Assembly: GCF_024809855.1 (NCBI RefSeq) | Contig: NZ_JANUEM010000003.1 | Location: 372,001-436,000 of the forward strand | Length of the DNA: 64,000 nucleotides | DNA from: Rheinheimera pacifica | GTDB lineage: Bacteria > Pseudomonadota > Gammaproteobacteria > Enterobacterales > Alteromonadaceae | Direction of reading: 5' to 3' | Notes under the pieces: model-generated | What the model was told of the DNA's origin: nothing | Databases searched by the model: none | Seen by the model: only the letters and a program-made list of their open reading frames with translations | Shown here: in pieces, positions 16,371-24,617 of the stretch | How the letters are laid out: each line of letters opens with the position of its first letter | Position numbering within the stretch: position 1 is the stretch's first letter | Made by a program: the position numbers and the translations under genes

Positions 16371-17414
16371 ATGAGACTTATGCAAAAACAAGCCACGATA
16401 AATGATGTTGCCCGTATTGCCGGTGTATCCAAACGCACGGTATCACGGGTTATTAACGGTTCGCTTAGTGTCGGTGACACTACCCGTACCCGGGTAGAAA
16501 AGGTCATCAGCGAGTTAAAATATTCGCCTAATACTCAGGCGCGGGGGCTGGCGTCCAGCCGTTCGTACCTGCTCGGCCTTATTTACGATAACCCCGATGC
16601 GCTTTATCTGGATGATGTACAACGTGGTGTGCTGGAAGTATGTTCTAACCTCGGTTACGAGCTGGTAGTGCATCCGTGCCGTTACCGCAGTGAAACCCTG
16701 GTGCAGGACTGCCTGCGTTTTATGCAGCGCTCTAAGCTGGATGGCGTTATCGTATTGCCGCCGGTGTCAGAATCTGAAACGCTGGCGCAGGCGCTAAAAG
16801 AATCCGGCAGTGCTTATGTGCGTTTAAGCTCGGTTGCGCTGGATGAAGCCAAACACATAGTCGTGTCAGACGACAGAGCCGCTGCTGCTGAAATGGCACG
16901 CTATTTTGCCCAATTGGGGCATGAGCATATTGCTTTTATCAGCGGGCCGCAGCGTTATAAATCGTCAACCGAGCGGATGGAGGGCTTTCAGCTCGGGCTA
17001 TCGGCCTATGGTATTAAACTGCGGCCAGACTGGATTATTGAAGGTAATAATACTTACGAAACCGGCATAGAATGTGCGCGGCAGTTGCTACAGGCAGAAG
17101 AAAAGCCCAGCGCTATTTTTGCCAATAATGATCAGATGGCTGCCGGTGTATTAAAGGTAGCACACAGCCTGGGCATTAAAGTGCCAGAGCAGTTATCAGT
17201 AGCTGGCTTTGATGACAATATGCTGGCCTCGCGGGTGATACCGGCGTTAACCACGATAAAAAGGCCGGTGCGGCAAATGGCGCTACTGGCTACCAGCAAG
17301 CTGATTATGTCAATAGAAAACAACGACAAAGCAGCCTCTAACGTTGCAGCTAAAGTGGCACCCACTCTGGTAGTGCGTGAGTCAACAGCCAGAGTAGCCG
17401 GTAGTAGCGACTAA
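16371..17414 (+). CDS. LacI family transcriptional regulator of the pectin locus
   Basis: 347-residue repressor: HTH TINDVARIAGVSKRTVSRVI at about residues 9-28, hinge KYSPNTQARGLAS, then a periplasmic-binding-protein-like effector domain (DGVIVLPPVSESETL, HIAFISGPQRYKSSTERMEG, AIFANNDQMAAGVL, VAGFDDNMLASRVIPALTTI). It starts 1 bp past the kdgR stop; alternative in-frame ATGs at 16353 (overlapping kdgR) and 16380 exist and no ribosome site decides. The twin palindromes at 17454-17500, directly after its stop and before the GH28 gene, and at 10777-10823, are the likely targets. The effector is unknown; a uronate or 2-keto-3-deoxygluconate is a reasonable guess. Confidence 0.88.
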   Translation: MRLMQKQATINDVARIAGVSKRTVSRVINGSLSVGDTTRTRVEKVISELKYSPNTQARGLASSRSYLLGLIYDNPDALYLDDVQRGVLEVCSNLGYELVVHPCRYRSETLVQDCLRFMQRSKLDGVIVLPPVSESETLAQALKESGSAYVRLSSVALDEAKHIVVSDDRAAAAEMARYFAQLGHEHIAFISGPQRYKSSTERMEGFQLGLSAYGIKLRPDWIIEGNNTYETGIECARQLLQAEEKPSAIFANNDQMAAGVLKVAHSLGIKVPEQLSVAGFDDNMLASRVIPALTTIKRPVRQMALLATSKLIMSIENNDKAASNVAAKVAPTLVVRESTARVAGSSD

Positions 17415-17453
17415 GCGGTTTTTATTCAGGTTTTAAATCAGACAAACTTTATT

Positions 17454-17467
17454 TGCTACCGCTGGCA
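17454..17467. promoter_or_regulatory. LacI-type operator candidate 3 (GH28 gene)
   Basis: TGCTACCGCTGGCA, two mismatches from TGCCACCGGTGGCA. Paired with site 4 at a 33-bp offset, the same spacing as the pair upstream of the TonB receptor. Confidence 0.68.
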
Positions 17468-17486
17468 AAAAAGTTGCCGATTTGCT

Positions 17487-17500
17487 TGCCACCGGTGGCA
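17487..17500. promoter_or_regulatory. LacI-type operator candidate 4 (GH28 gene), perfect palindrome
   Basis: TGCCACCGGTGGCA is a perfect 14-bp palindrome (16 bp with flanking T/A), about 100 bp upstream of the polygalacturonase start and 72 bp past the lacI-family stop. It is the best site of the set and defines the motif. Confidence 0.8.
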
Positions 17501-17601
17501 AATTGGTTATTATAGTATCAGCAACCAACTTACTTCAGTTGAAAATAAGGTAACGGCGCCGCTAACTGTAATAACGGTGCCCACCAAAAAAGAGGTTACT
17601 A

Positions 17602-19041
17602 ATGACAGACAGACAAAAACGACAACATTTAAAAACCTTAGGGCTGGCTGGTGCCGGCTTATCTTTATGGTCATTAAACGGCTGCTCGTCTGTGTCTGCT
17701 GTTGCAACCTCTTCCAGTGATGCTGCCGACGCTGTGCTATGGCAGCAAGCCGATGCCATTATTGCTGCTATTGCACCTACTACCTTTGCCAAACGTGATT
17801 TTGTTATTACTGAATTTGGTGCCAAAGCTGGCATTGATAGCAGTGATGCCATCAAAGCCGCCATTGCCGCCTGCGCTGCTGCCGGTGGTGGCCGTGTAGT
17901 GGTACCCGCCGGGCGTTTTAACACCGGGCCGGTGCATTTAAAATCTAACGTTAACCTGCACCTGCAAAAAGATGCCGTATTATCGTTTTACCCTGAACCA
18001 GAGCGTTACCTGCCTGCGGTGTTTACCCGTTGGGAAGGTGTAGAGTTAATGGGCTATTCGCCACTGATTTATGCCTTTGAGCAGGAAAACATTGCTGTAA
18101 CCGGTGAAGGTATTCTCGAAGGTAATGGCAGTAATACACAGTGGTGGCCGTGGAAAGGGAAGTGGAAACACACCCCCTGGGAGCTTGACGCGAAAACCGA
18201 CCAGGCCAACACCCGTACACCATTATTTGATATGGCCGAAGCCGGGGTGCCGGTAGCAGAGCGTATATTTACCGAAAACTACTTAAGACCACCGTTTATT
18301 CAGCCATATCGCTGCAAGCGCGTGTTGATTGAAGGGGTTACCATTCGTAACTCGCCATTTTGGCTGATTAATCCGGTGCTGTCAGAAGATGTGATAGTGC
18401 GCGGCGTAAATTGTGTTAGCCACGGGCCGAATTCAGACGGTTGTAACCCGGAATCCAGCAACCGGGTATTAATTGAAAACTGTTTGTTTGATACCGGTGA
18501 TGATTGTATTGCGCTGAAATCTGGCCGTAATAACGATGGTCGCCGTTTGGCAACGCCGGTACAAAATGTGGTGATCCAGGATTGTATGATGCGTGCCGGC
18601 CACGGTGGCGTGGTACTGGGCAGTGAGATTTCCGGTGGTGCGCGTAATATTTTCGCCCGCCGCTGCCGTATGAGCAGCCCGGATTTAGATCGCGGCATTC
18701 GTATTAAAACCAACTCGGTACGCGGCGGTTTAATTGAAAATATCTATATCCGCGATATTGATATCGGCGAAGTAAAAGACGCTATCGTGATTAACTTCTT
18801 CTACGAAGAAGGTGATGCTGGTTCGCACCTGCCGCAGGTGAAGAATTTGCATATCAGTAATTTACGCGTACAAAAAGCGCAGCGTGCCTTTGAGCTGCGC
18901 GGTTTTGAGCGGGCGCCGATTAGTGGTGTTAGTTTGCACCATGTGCAGTTTAACCAAACCGCCAGTATAGGCGTGCTGGAGAATGTGGCGCAGATTGATC
19001 AGTTCGATCTAACGTTAAATGGTGAAGCACTGCAGCTATAG
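17602..19041 (+). CDS. Polygalacturonase, GH28 family, exported
   Basis: Hydrolyses homogalacturonan between galacturonate units; beta-helix enzyme of 479 residues. GH28 signature blocks: NSDGCNPESS (canonical NTDGxD), DTGDDCIALKSG with the catalytic Asp pair, GHGGVVLGSE with the active His, and RIKTNSVRGG. The N-terminus (RQKRQHLKTLGLAGAGLSL then LNGC) resembles a Tat signal with KR in place of RR and a lipobox, so a lipid-anchored, possibly Tat-exported enzyme is likely. The GSEISGG segment is common in exo-acting, galacturonate-releasing members. Ribosome site GAGGT; promoter probably controlled by the two operators upstream. Confidence 0.92.
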   Translation: MTDRQKRQHLKTLGLAGAGLSLWSLNGCSSVSAVATSSSDAADAVLWQQADAIIAAIAPTTFAKRDFVITEFGAKAGIDSSDAIKAAIAACAAAGGGRVVVPAGRFNTGPVHLKSNVNLHLQKDAVLSFYPEPERYLPAVFTRWEGVELMGYSPLIYAFEQENIAVTGEGILEGNGSNTQWWPWKGKWKHTPWELDAKTDQANTRTPLFDMAEAGVPVAERIFTENYLRPPFIQPYRCKRVLIEGVTIRNSPFWLINPVLSEDVIVRGVNCVSHGPNSDGCNPESSNRVLIENCLFDTGDDCIALKSGRNNDGRRLATPVQNVVIQDCMMRAGHGGVVLGSEISGGARNIFARRCRMSSPDLDRGIRIKTNSVRGGLIENIYIRDIDIGEVKDAIVINFFYEEGDAGSHLPQVKNLHISNLRVQKAQRAFELRGFERAPISGVSLHHVQFNQTASIGVLENVAQIDQFDLTLNGEALQL

Positions 19042-19073
19042 TTTTACGGGAAGTACTACGGTGCTTAGAGGGA

Positions 19074-19170
19074 GAATCGACTTGCCCTAAGCCAACCGTT
19101 GACGGCATGGATGCCGGAATCGAGCCTACAGGGACGTATTTACGGCGTGTTGGTGTGGGCAAGTCGGTTC
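19074..19170 (+). repeat. structured intergenic repeat, copy B
   Basis: 97 bp between the GH28 gene and uxaA. Outer arms GAATCGACTTGCCC / GGGCAAGTCGGTTC (one G-T), internal loop TAAG / TGTG, inner stem CCAAC / GTTGG, hairpin CGGCAT-GG-ATGCCG, core GAGCC-TAC-AGGGAC-GTA-TTTACGG. Same subtype as copy A (AATC before the core). Confidence 0.88.
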
Positions 19171-19210
19171 GAGCAAAACACTATAGTCAGATATTTTTTT
19201 AAACCCAGTT

Positions 19211-19224
19211 TGCCACCGCTAGAC
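19211..19224. promoter_or_regulatory. degenerate LacI-type half operator upstream of uxaA
   Basis: TGCCACCGCTAGAC has a perfect left half of the TGCCACCGGTGGCA motif and a decayed right half (10 of 14 overall), 34 bp before the uxaA start. No partner site at 33 bp. Weak candidate. Confidence 0.35.
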
Positions 19225-19244
19225 AAGGTGCAGGAAGGCTGAAC

Positions 19245-20801
19245 ATGAGCACAGAGCAAAAACCCGGTTGCAGTACCAAACTGGATACACCGGCAGATAT
19301 CGGCGAGCAATTGCAGGTGTTGCAGGTACACCCGCGCGACAACGTAGTAGTAGCACTGCAACCGCTGGCGCAGGGCGTGGCGTTGCCAGAGCCTTTTGCG
19401 CAGTTAACCGCACAGCAGGCTGTACCGGCCGGACATAAAGTGGCACTGGTTGATATTGCCAAAGGCGAGAGTGTTATTAAATACGGTTTTGCCATTGGCG
19501 CTGCGACAACTGATATTAAAGCCGGTGAACATATTCATTCGCATAACCTGGCAACAAAACTAAGCGGCCAGATTAATTACCGCTATGATGGCTGTCAGGC
19601 TCAGCCGTTAGCGTTTCCGGCTGGTTTACCGACAGAATTTATGGGCTACCGCCGCAGCAATGGCAAAGTGGGTACCCGCAATGAGCTTTGGATCATCAAC
19701 ACAGTAGGCTGCGTTAACCGCGCGGCCATGCGGGTAGCCGAACAGGCGCGTAAACAGTACGGCGATGATATCGACGGTATTTATGCTTTTACCCATCCGT
19801 TTGGTTGCTCTCAGCTCGGAGATGATTTAGATCATACCCGTCGCTTACTGGCCGGGCTTATTCAGCACCCGAATGCTGGCGGAGTTTTGGTCATGGGTTT
19901 AGGCTGTGAAAATAATCAGCTAAGCAAGTTACTGGCCGCAAGCCCTGGCGTTGATCTCAGCCGCATTCGCTCATTCAATGCCCAGCAGGTGGAAGATGAA
20001 ATAGAGCAGGGGCTGGCTGCAGTGGAAGAACTGGTAGCAAAAATGCGTGATGACAAACGCACGCCATGCCCCGTGTCAGATTTAGTCATGGGTATGAAAT
20101 GCGGTGGTTCTGATGGTTTAAGTGGTTTAACCGCTAACCCGCTGGTGGGGCGCATTGCCGATTTAGTGGCAGCAGCTAATGGCAAGGTAGTACTGACTGA
20201 GACACCGGAAATGTTTGGCGCTGAACAAGTGTTTATGGCGCGGGCGCAAAACGAACAGGTGTTTGGCGATATTGTTACCCTGGTGAACGATTTTAAGCAG
20301 TACTTTATCGACAACAAACAGCCGGTGTATGAAAACCCGAGCCCCGGTAATAAAGACGGCGGCTTAACCACGCTGGAAGAAAAATCGCTCGGCGCCATTC
20401 AAAAAGGTGGCTCTGCGGTAGTAAACCAGGTGATCCGCTACGGCGATATGGCCAGCCAAAGTGGCTTAACGTTACTTGAAGGGCCGGGTAATGATGCGGT
20501 GTCATCTACCGCGTTAACTGCTGCCGGTGCTACCTTACTGCTGTTTACCACCGGCCGGGGCACACCGCTGGGCTTTCCGGCACCGACAGTAAAAATTTCG
20601 TCGAACTCCTCTTTGGCTGCACGCAAGCCGCAGTGGATTGATTTTGATGCCGGTGGCCTGCTGAAAAAAGGCCAGGACGCCGGGCAATTCAGCCATGACT
20701 TTTTCCGTTATCTGATTGATGTTGCCTCAGGCAAAGCTACGCGCAATGAGCAATCAGACAACCGTGAAATTGCCATCTGGAAAAACGGCGTGACGCTCTG
20801 A
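19245..20801 (+). CDS. uxaA: Altronate dehydratase UxaA
   Basis: Iron-dependent dehydration of D-altronate to 2-keto-3-deoxygluconate, third cytoplasmic step of galacturonate breakdown. The 518 residues comprise an N-terminal SAF domain (about 20-110) and the large UxaA catalytic domain with GYRRSNGKVGTRNELWI, FTHPFGCSQLGDD, GMKCGGSDGLSGLTANPLVG and LTETPEMFGAEQ. Slightly longer than the about 495-residue E. coli protein because of a 20-residue N-terminal extension. GAAGG precedes the ATG. Confidence 0.95.
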   Translation: MSTEQKPGCSTKLDTPADIGEQLQVLQVHPRDNVVVALQPLAQGVALPEPFAQLTAQQAVPAGHKVALVDIAKGESVIKYGFAIGAATTDIKAGEHIHSHNLATKLSGQINYRYDGCQAQPLAFPAGLPTEFMGYRRSNGKVGTRNELWIINTVGCVNRAAMRVAEQARKQYGDDIDGIYAFTHPFGCSQLGDDLDHTRRLLAGLIQHPNAGGVLVMGLGCENNQLSKLLAASPGVDLSRIRSFNAQQVEDEIEQGLAAVEELVAKMRDDKRTPCPVSDLVMGMKCGGSDGLSGLTANPLVGRIADLVAAANGKVVLTETPEMFGAEQVFMARAQNEQVFGDIVTLVNDFKQYFIDNKQPVYENPSPGNKDGGLTTLEEKSLGAIQKGGSAVVNQVIRYGDMASQSGLTLLEGPGNDAVSSTALTAAGATLLLFTTGRGTPLGFPAPTVKISSNSSLAARKPQWIDFDAGGLLKKGQDAGQFSHDFFRYLIDVASGKATRNEQSDNREIAIWKNGVTL

Positions 20802-20856
20802 TGCGTGAAATTAATAAAATATTGAATTTAAACACTTTTAATAACAGGACTTGAAC

Positions 20857-22281
20857 ATGGCACAGAGTCGTCGCTTAGAACTGCACCCGGACCGCTTATT
20901 TCCGTCAGATCCGGTGGTGCGCGATATCGCCCGGCGTTTATATCAGCAAATTAAAGACTTGCCTATCGTTAGCCCGCACGGCCATACCGATCCGCGCTGG
21001 TTTGCGGAAGACGCCAACTGGGATAATGCTACAGCTTTATTGTTGCTGCCGGATCACTATGTGTTTCGCATGCTGTACAGCCAGGGTATTAAGCTGGAAG
21101 AGCTGGGCATCCGCCGTAAAGATGGCGCCGTGGTGGAAAGCGATTACCGCAAAATTTTCCATATTTTTGCCAAACATTATTACCTGTTTCGCGGCACACC
21201 GTCGCGCATCTGGCTCGACACGGTATTTCACGACGTATTCGGCTTAACCGAAACCCTGTGTGAAGAAACCGCAGATCACTACTACGACAGCATTAACGCC
21301 CAACTGGCAAAACCTGAGTTTAAGCCACGTGCGTTGTTAGAGCGTTTTAATATCGAGCTAATCGCTACCACCGAAGGCGCATTAAACGACTTAAAACATC
21401 ATGCCAAACTAAAAGGCAGCGGTTTTGAAACCCGTGTTATTACCACCTTTCGACCCGACGATGTGGTAGATGCCGACCGCGCCGATTTCGCTGCTAACGT
21501 GGCCAAATTAGGCGAAATTACCGGCGAAGACACGAAAAGCTGGCAAGGCTATCTGGCAGCACTACGCAAGCGCCGTAAGGTGTTTCGTGAGCATGGCGCT
21601 ACCGCCACCGATCACGGCCATCCAACCGCTATTACCGCCGATTTAGCCATGAAAGATGCTGCAGCATTATTCCAGCGCTGTTTAAGTGGCAAAGCCACAC
21701 CGGCAGAAACCGAGCTGTTCCGCGGCCAAATGCTGACAGAAATGGCCGGTATGAGCCTGGAAGATGGCATGACGATGCAAATTCACCCCGGTGCGCACCG
21801 TAACCATAACAAAGTGATTTTTGAGCGTTTTGGTGCCGATAAAGGCGCAGATATTCCAAGCCCGACCGAATACGTGCAGGCATTAAAACCACTGCTGCAA
21901 AAATACGGCAACGAAGCCAGTTTAAACATTATTTTGTTTACGCTGGATGAAACCACCTACGCCCGTGAACTGGCGCCACTGGCAGGCCATTATCCGGCGT
22001 TAAAACTCGGCCCGGCCTGGTGGTTCCACGACAGCCCGGAAGGCATGCTGCGTTTTCGCCATCAGGTAACCGAAACCGCCGGTTTTTATAACACTGTAGG
22101 TTTTAATGACGATACGCGGGCGTTTTTATCAATACCGGCACGGCATGACGTAGCAAGGCGCATAGACTGCCGCTTTTTGGCAGGTTTAGTGGCCGAGCAC
22201 CGCTTAACGGAAGAAGAAGCCGGTGAGTTAGCCTATGAGCTGACTTATGGCCTGGTAAAGAAAGCGTATCAACTAAAGTAA
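20857..22281 (+). CDS. uxaC: Uronate (glucuronate/galacturonate) isomerase UxaC
   Basis: Amidohydrolase-fold enzyme converting D-galacturonate to D-tagaturonate (and glucuronate to fructuronate). 474 residues from the ATG at 20857; an in-frame TTG two codons upstream is possible but ACAGGA is better spaced from the ATG. The metal-binding SPHGHTDPRWFAED is at about residues 32-45; EMAGMSLEDGMTMQIHPGAHRNHN and GPAWWFHDSPEGMLRF are family signatures. Probably co-transcribed with uxaA, 55 bp upstream. Confidence 0.96.
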   Translation: MAQSRRLELHPDRLFPSDPVVRDIARRLYQQIKDLPIVSPHGHTDPRWFAEDANWDNATALLLLPDHYVFRMLYSQGIKLEELGIRRKDGAVVESDYRKIFHIFAKHYYLFRGTPSRIWLDTVFHDVFGLTETLCEETADHYYDSINAQLAKPEFKPRALLERFNIELIATTEGALNDLKHHAKLKGSGFETRVITTFRPDDVVDADRADFAANVAKLGEITGEDTKSWQGYLAALRKRRKVFREHGATATDHGHPTAITADLAMKDAAALFQRCLSGKATPAETELFRGQMLTEMAGMSLEDGMTMQIHPGAHRNHNKVIFERFGADKGADIPSPTEYVQALKPLLQKYGNEASLNIILFTLDETTYARELAPLAGHYPALKLGPAWWFHDSPEGMLRFRHQVTETAGFYNTVGFNDDTRAFLSIPARHDVARRIDCRFLAGLVAEHRLTEEEAGELAYELTYGLVKKAYQLK

Positions 22282-22318
22282 ATTGCTTTGTGAGCAACAC
22301 ACGGACTTCACCGCGAAG

Positions 22319-22411
22319 CTCAGTAATAGCTAAACAAAGCGTCTGCCGCATGGATGCGGCAGAGGAGCCCCCAGGGACGGGTTCACGGCGTCTTTGTGTG
22401 CTGTTACTGAG
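22319..22411 (+). repeat. structured intergenic repeat, copy C
   Basis: 93 bp between uxaC and the reductase gene, inside the presumed operon. Outer arms CTCAGTAATAGC / GCTGTTACTGAG, internal loop TAAA / TGTG, inner stem CAAAG / CTTTG, CGT, hairpin CTGCCGCAT-GG-ATGCGGCAG, AG, core GAGCC-CCC-AGGGAC-GGG-TTCACGG. Confidence 0.9.
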
Positions 22412-22481
22412 TGAAGCCGCATATGAACGAGTCTTGGTGTGTTGCCTGACCGCGGAGCCTAAACCAAATGGCAAAAAACTG

Positions 22482-23951
22482 ATGACACAATTAAACAATC
22501 AGACTCTGGCGAGCTTAAACGGCAAGCTGCCAATACCGGCCTACCGGCTGGCAGAGCAAAAGCCGCAAATCGGCATCGTGCATTTAGGCCCAGGTGCGTT
22601 TTTCCGCGGCCATCAGGCCTGGTACACCGAACAGGCGCTGCAATTTGGCGGCGATTGGGCCATCAGCGCCGTATCAATGCGATCACCTGATGTCAGCCAG
22701 GCATTATCACCGCAAGATGGTTTGTATACCCTGGCCGTGCTGGATGCCGTACAAAGCTATCAGGTTATCGGTTCGGTGCAGGAAGTACTGATCGCCAGCG
22801 AGCAGTATAACCAGGTATTAGCGCGCTTAACGGCTGCCAGCACCAAATACGTTACCATGACGATTACCGAAAAAGGCTACTGCCTAAATGGTAGCGGCAA
22901 GCTGGATTTAAGCCACAGCCAGATTCAGCAGGACTTAACCGGCAATAGCCAACCGATAACTGCCATTGGCTTGCTGTTTACCGCACTGGCGGTGCGTTAT
23001 CAGGCTAATATTGCTCCGTTTTGTGTTATTAGCTGCGACAACCTTACCGACAACGGCCATAAGCTGCGTAATGCCTTAATCGCTTTTGCCGGGCAAAAAG
23101 ACCCGACTATCGCCAACTGGCTCAGCCAGCAACTGATCAGCCCCTGCACTATGGTAGACAGCATTACCCCGGCCACCGACGACGCTATTAAAGCTCAGGT
23201 TGCAGGAGTATTGGGCGTACAGGATAACTGGCCTATTAAGCGCGAAGCTTTTGTGCAGTGGGTTATTGAAGATATTTTACCGGCCGACCGGCCAGCCTGG
23301 CAGCAAGCCGGGGTGATCTACGCCCAGGATGTTACTGCCTTTGAAAAAGCCAAACTGCGTTTACTCAACGCGCCGCATTCTACACTGGCCTATGTAGGCT
23401 GCTTGCTGGGCTATGAAACCGTATTTGATGCCATGCAGGATAAGGTGCTAACGCAGTTTATTCAGCAAATGATCACTGCTGAAATTATGCCGTCGTTCAA
23501 AGCCCCGGCCGAGTTGGATATTAACCAGTACAGTGAGGATATATTAGCGCGGTTTCGTAACCCGGCCATCCGCCACTTGCTGGCGCAAATTGCCTGGGAT
23601 GGCTCACAAAAGCTACCCATGCGCATACTGCCAGCCATCAGTGATAACTTAGCTGCCGGTAAACCTATTGCAAAACTGGCCTTTGCTATTGCTGCCTGGT
23701 GTCGTTTTATTGTTAAACGTTACAACGATAACGAAAAACTGGTTGACCCACTGGCAGAGCAGCTACTGGCCGTTGCGGCGCAGTGCAGCGGTAATGCCGA
23801 TACCGACATAGCACTGTTTTTAGCTGTTGATGCGGTGTTTCCGGCGCAGCTAAGTTTAAACAAAACATTCTTTAGTGCAGTGCATACTGCCTATCAGCAA
23901 TTAGTATCCCGCCCAGCCACTGCGCTGGAAGCTTTTACAGGAGTTGTTTAA
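22482..23951 (+). CDS. Mannitol dehydrogenase family uronate reductase (UxuB-like; probably tagaturonate reductase here)
   Basis: 489-residue long-chain polyol dehydrogenase. The N-terminal Rossmann motif IGIVHLGPGAFFRGHQAWYT and TMTITEKGYCL, CDNLTDNGHKLRNAL, FVQWVIEDILPADRPAW and the KLRLLNAPHSTLAYVG segment fit UxuB-type fructuronate reductases better than classical UxaB. Yet the neighbours (uxaC, uxaA, no uxuA mannonate dehydratase in the window) call for a tagaturonate reductase making altronate. The frame is open back to 22290, but that would run through repeat C; the ATG at 22482 gives the normal N-terminus although its ribosome site is poor. Confidence 0.85.
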   Translation: MTQLNNQTLASLNGKLPIPAYRLAEQKPQIGIVHLGPGAFFRGHQAWYTEQALQFGGDWAISAVSMRSPDVSQALSPQDGLYTLAVLDAVQSYQVIGSVQEVLIASEQYNQVLARLTAASTKYVTMTITEKGYCLNGSGKLDLSHSQIQQDLTGNSQPITAIGLLFTALAVRYQANIAPFCVISCDNLTDNGHKLRNALIAFAGQKDPTIANWLSQQLISPCTMVDSITPATDDAIKAQVAGVLGVQDNWPIKREAFVQWVIEDILPADRPAWQQAGVIYAQDVTAFEKAKLRLLNAPHSTLAYVGCLLGYETVFDAMQDKVLTQFIQQMITAEIMPSFKAPAELDINQYSEDILARFRNPAIRHLLAQIAWDGSQKLPMRILPAISDNLAAGKPIAKLAFAIAAWCRFIVKRYNDNEKLVDPLAEQLLAVAAQCSGNADTDIALFLAVDAVFPAQLSLNKTFFSAVHTAYQQLVSRPATALEAFTGVV

Positions 23952-24607
23952 TGTCGTCTTTACCGCCGTTATTATCATCATTGGTCAAGGGGCCGGCATT
24001 ATTACCCATTATTCAGGCCGAGACACCGCATGAAGCGGTATTGATTGCGAAAGCATTGCAGGATGGCGGCGTAGGCTCGGTTGAAGTGGTACTGCGCACC
24101 CGGCAGGCCTTAGCCGCTATTACTGCTATCCGCACTGCGTTACCAGATTTATTGGTTGGCGCCGGTACTATATTGTCGGCAGCTGATGCCAACGCCTGTA
24201 AAGATGCCGGCGCGCAGTTTCTGGTTAGCCCGGCCAGCACGCCGAAGCTTTTGGAAGCAATGATCGATACCGGCCTGCCATTGGCGCCCGGCGTAGCTAC
24301 ACCATCGGAAATTGCTATGGCGTACGAATATGGTTTACGCGAGGTTAAGTTTTTCCCGGCGCATTTATCCGGCGGTATTGAAATGCTAAAGGCGCTTAGC
24401 GGTGTATTCCAGCAAGTAAAATTTTGCCCCACCGGCGGCATTGGTCAGCATAATCTGGCCGAGTTTTTGGCGCAGAAAAATGTGTTTGTAGTAGGTGGCT
24501 CCTGGTTAACCCCGGCTAATCTGGTAAAAGCGCAGCAGTGGAGCCAGATCACCGCTTTGGCTGCTGAGGCAACTGCAATAGCCAAACAGATTAAAGCCGC
24601 AGCTTAA
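23951..24607 (+). CDS. eda: KDPG aldolase (2-keto-3-deoxy-6-phosphogluconate aldolase)
   Basis: Cleaves KDPG to pyruvate and glyceraldehyde-3-phosphate, the last step of the pathway. 218 residues. The catalytic Glu is in SVEVVLRT, the Schiff-base Lys in REVKFFPAHLSGG, and the phosphate-binding VKFCPTGGIG follows. The ATG overlaps the reductase stop codon (TAATG); GGAG lies inside the upstream gene. Translationally coupled to its neighbour and 10 bp ahead of kdgK. Confidence 0.95.
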   Translation: MSSLPPLLSSLVKGPALLPIIQAETPHEAVLIAKALQDGGVGSVEVVLRTRQALAAITAIRTALPDLLVGAGTILSAADANACKDAGAQFLVSPASTPKLLEAMIDTGLPLAPGVATPSEIAMAYEYGLREVKFFPAHLSGGIEMLKALSGVFQQVKFCPTGGIGQHNLAEFLAQKNVFVVGGSWLTPANLVKAQQWSQITALAAEATAIAKQIKAAA

Positions 24608-24617
24608 GGAGCAAGGC

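Noticed and set aside
22290-22481. Extended start of the uronate reductase (GTG at 22290)
   Set aside because: The added 64 codons translate structured repeat C and do not look like protein; the family N-terminus begins at 22482.
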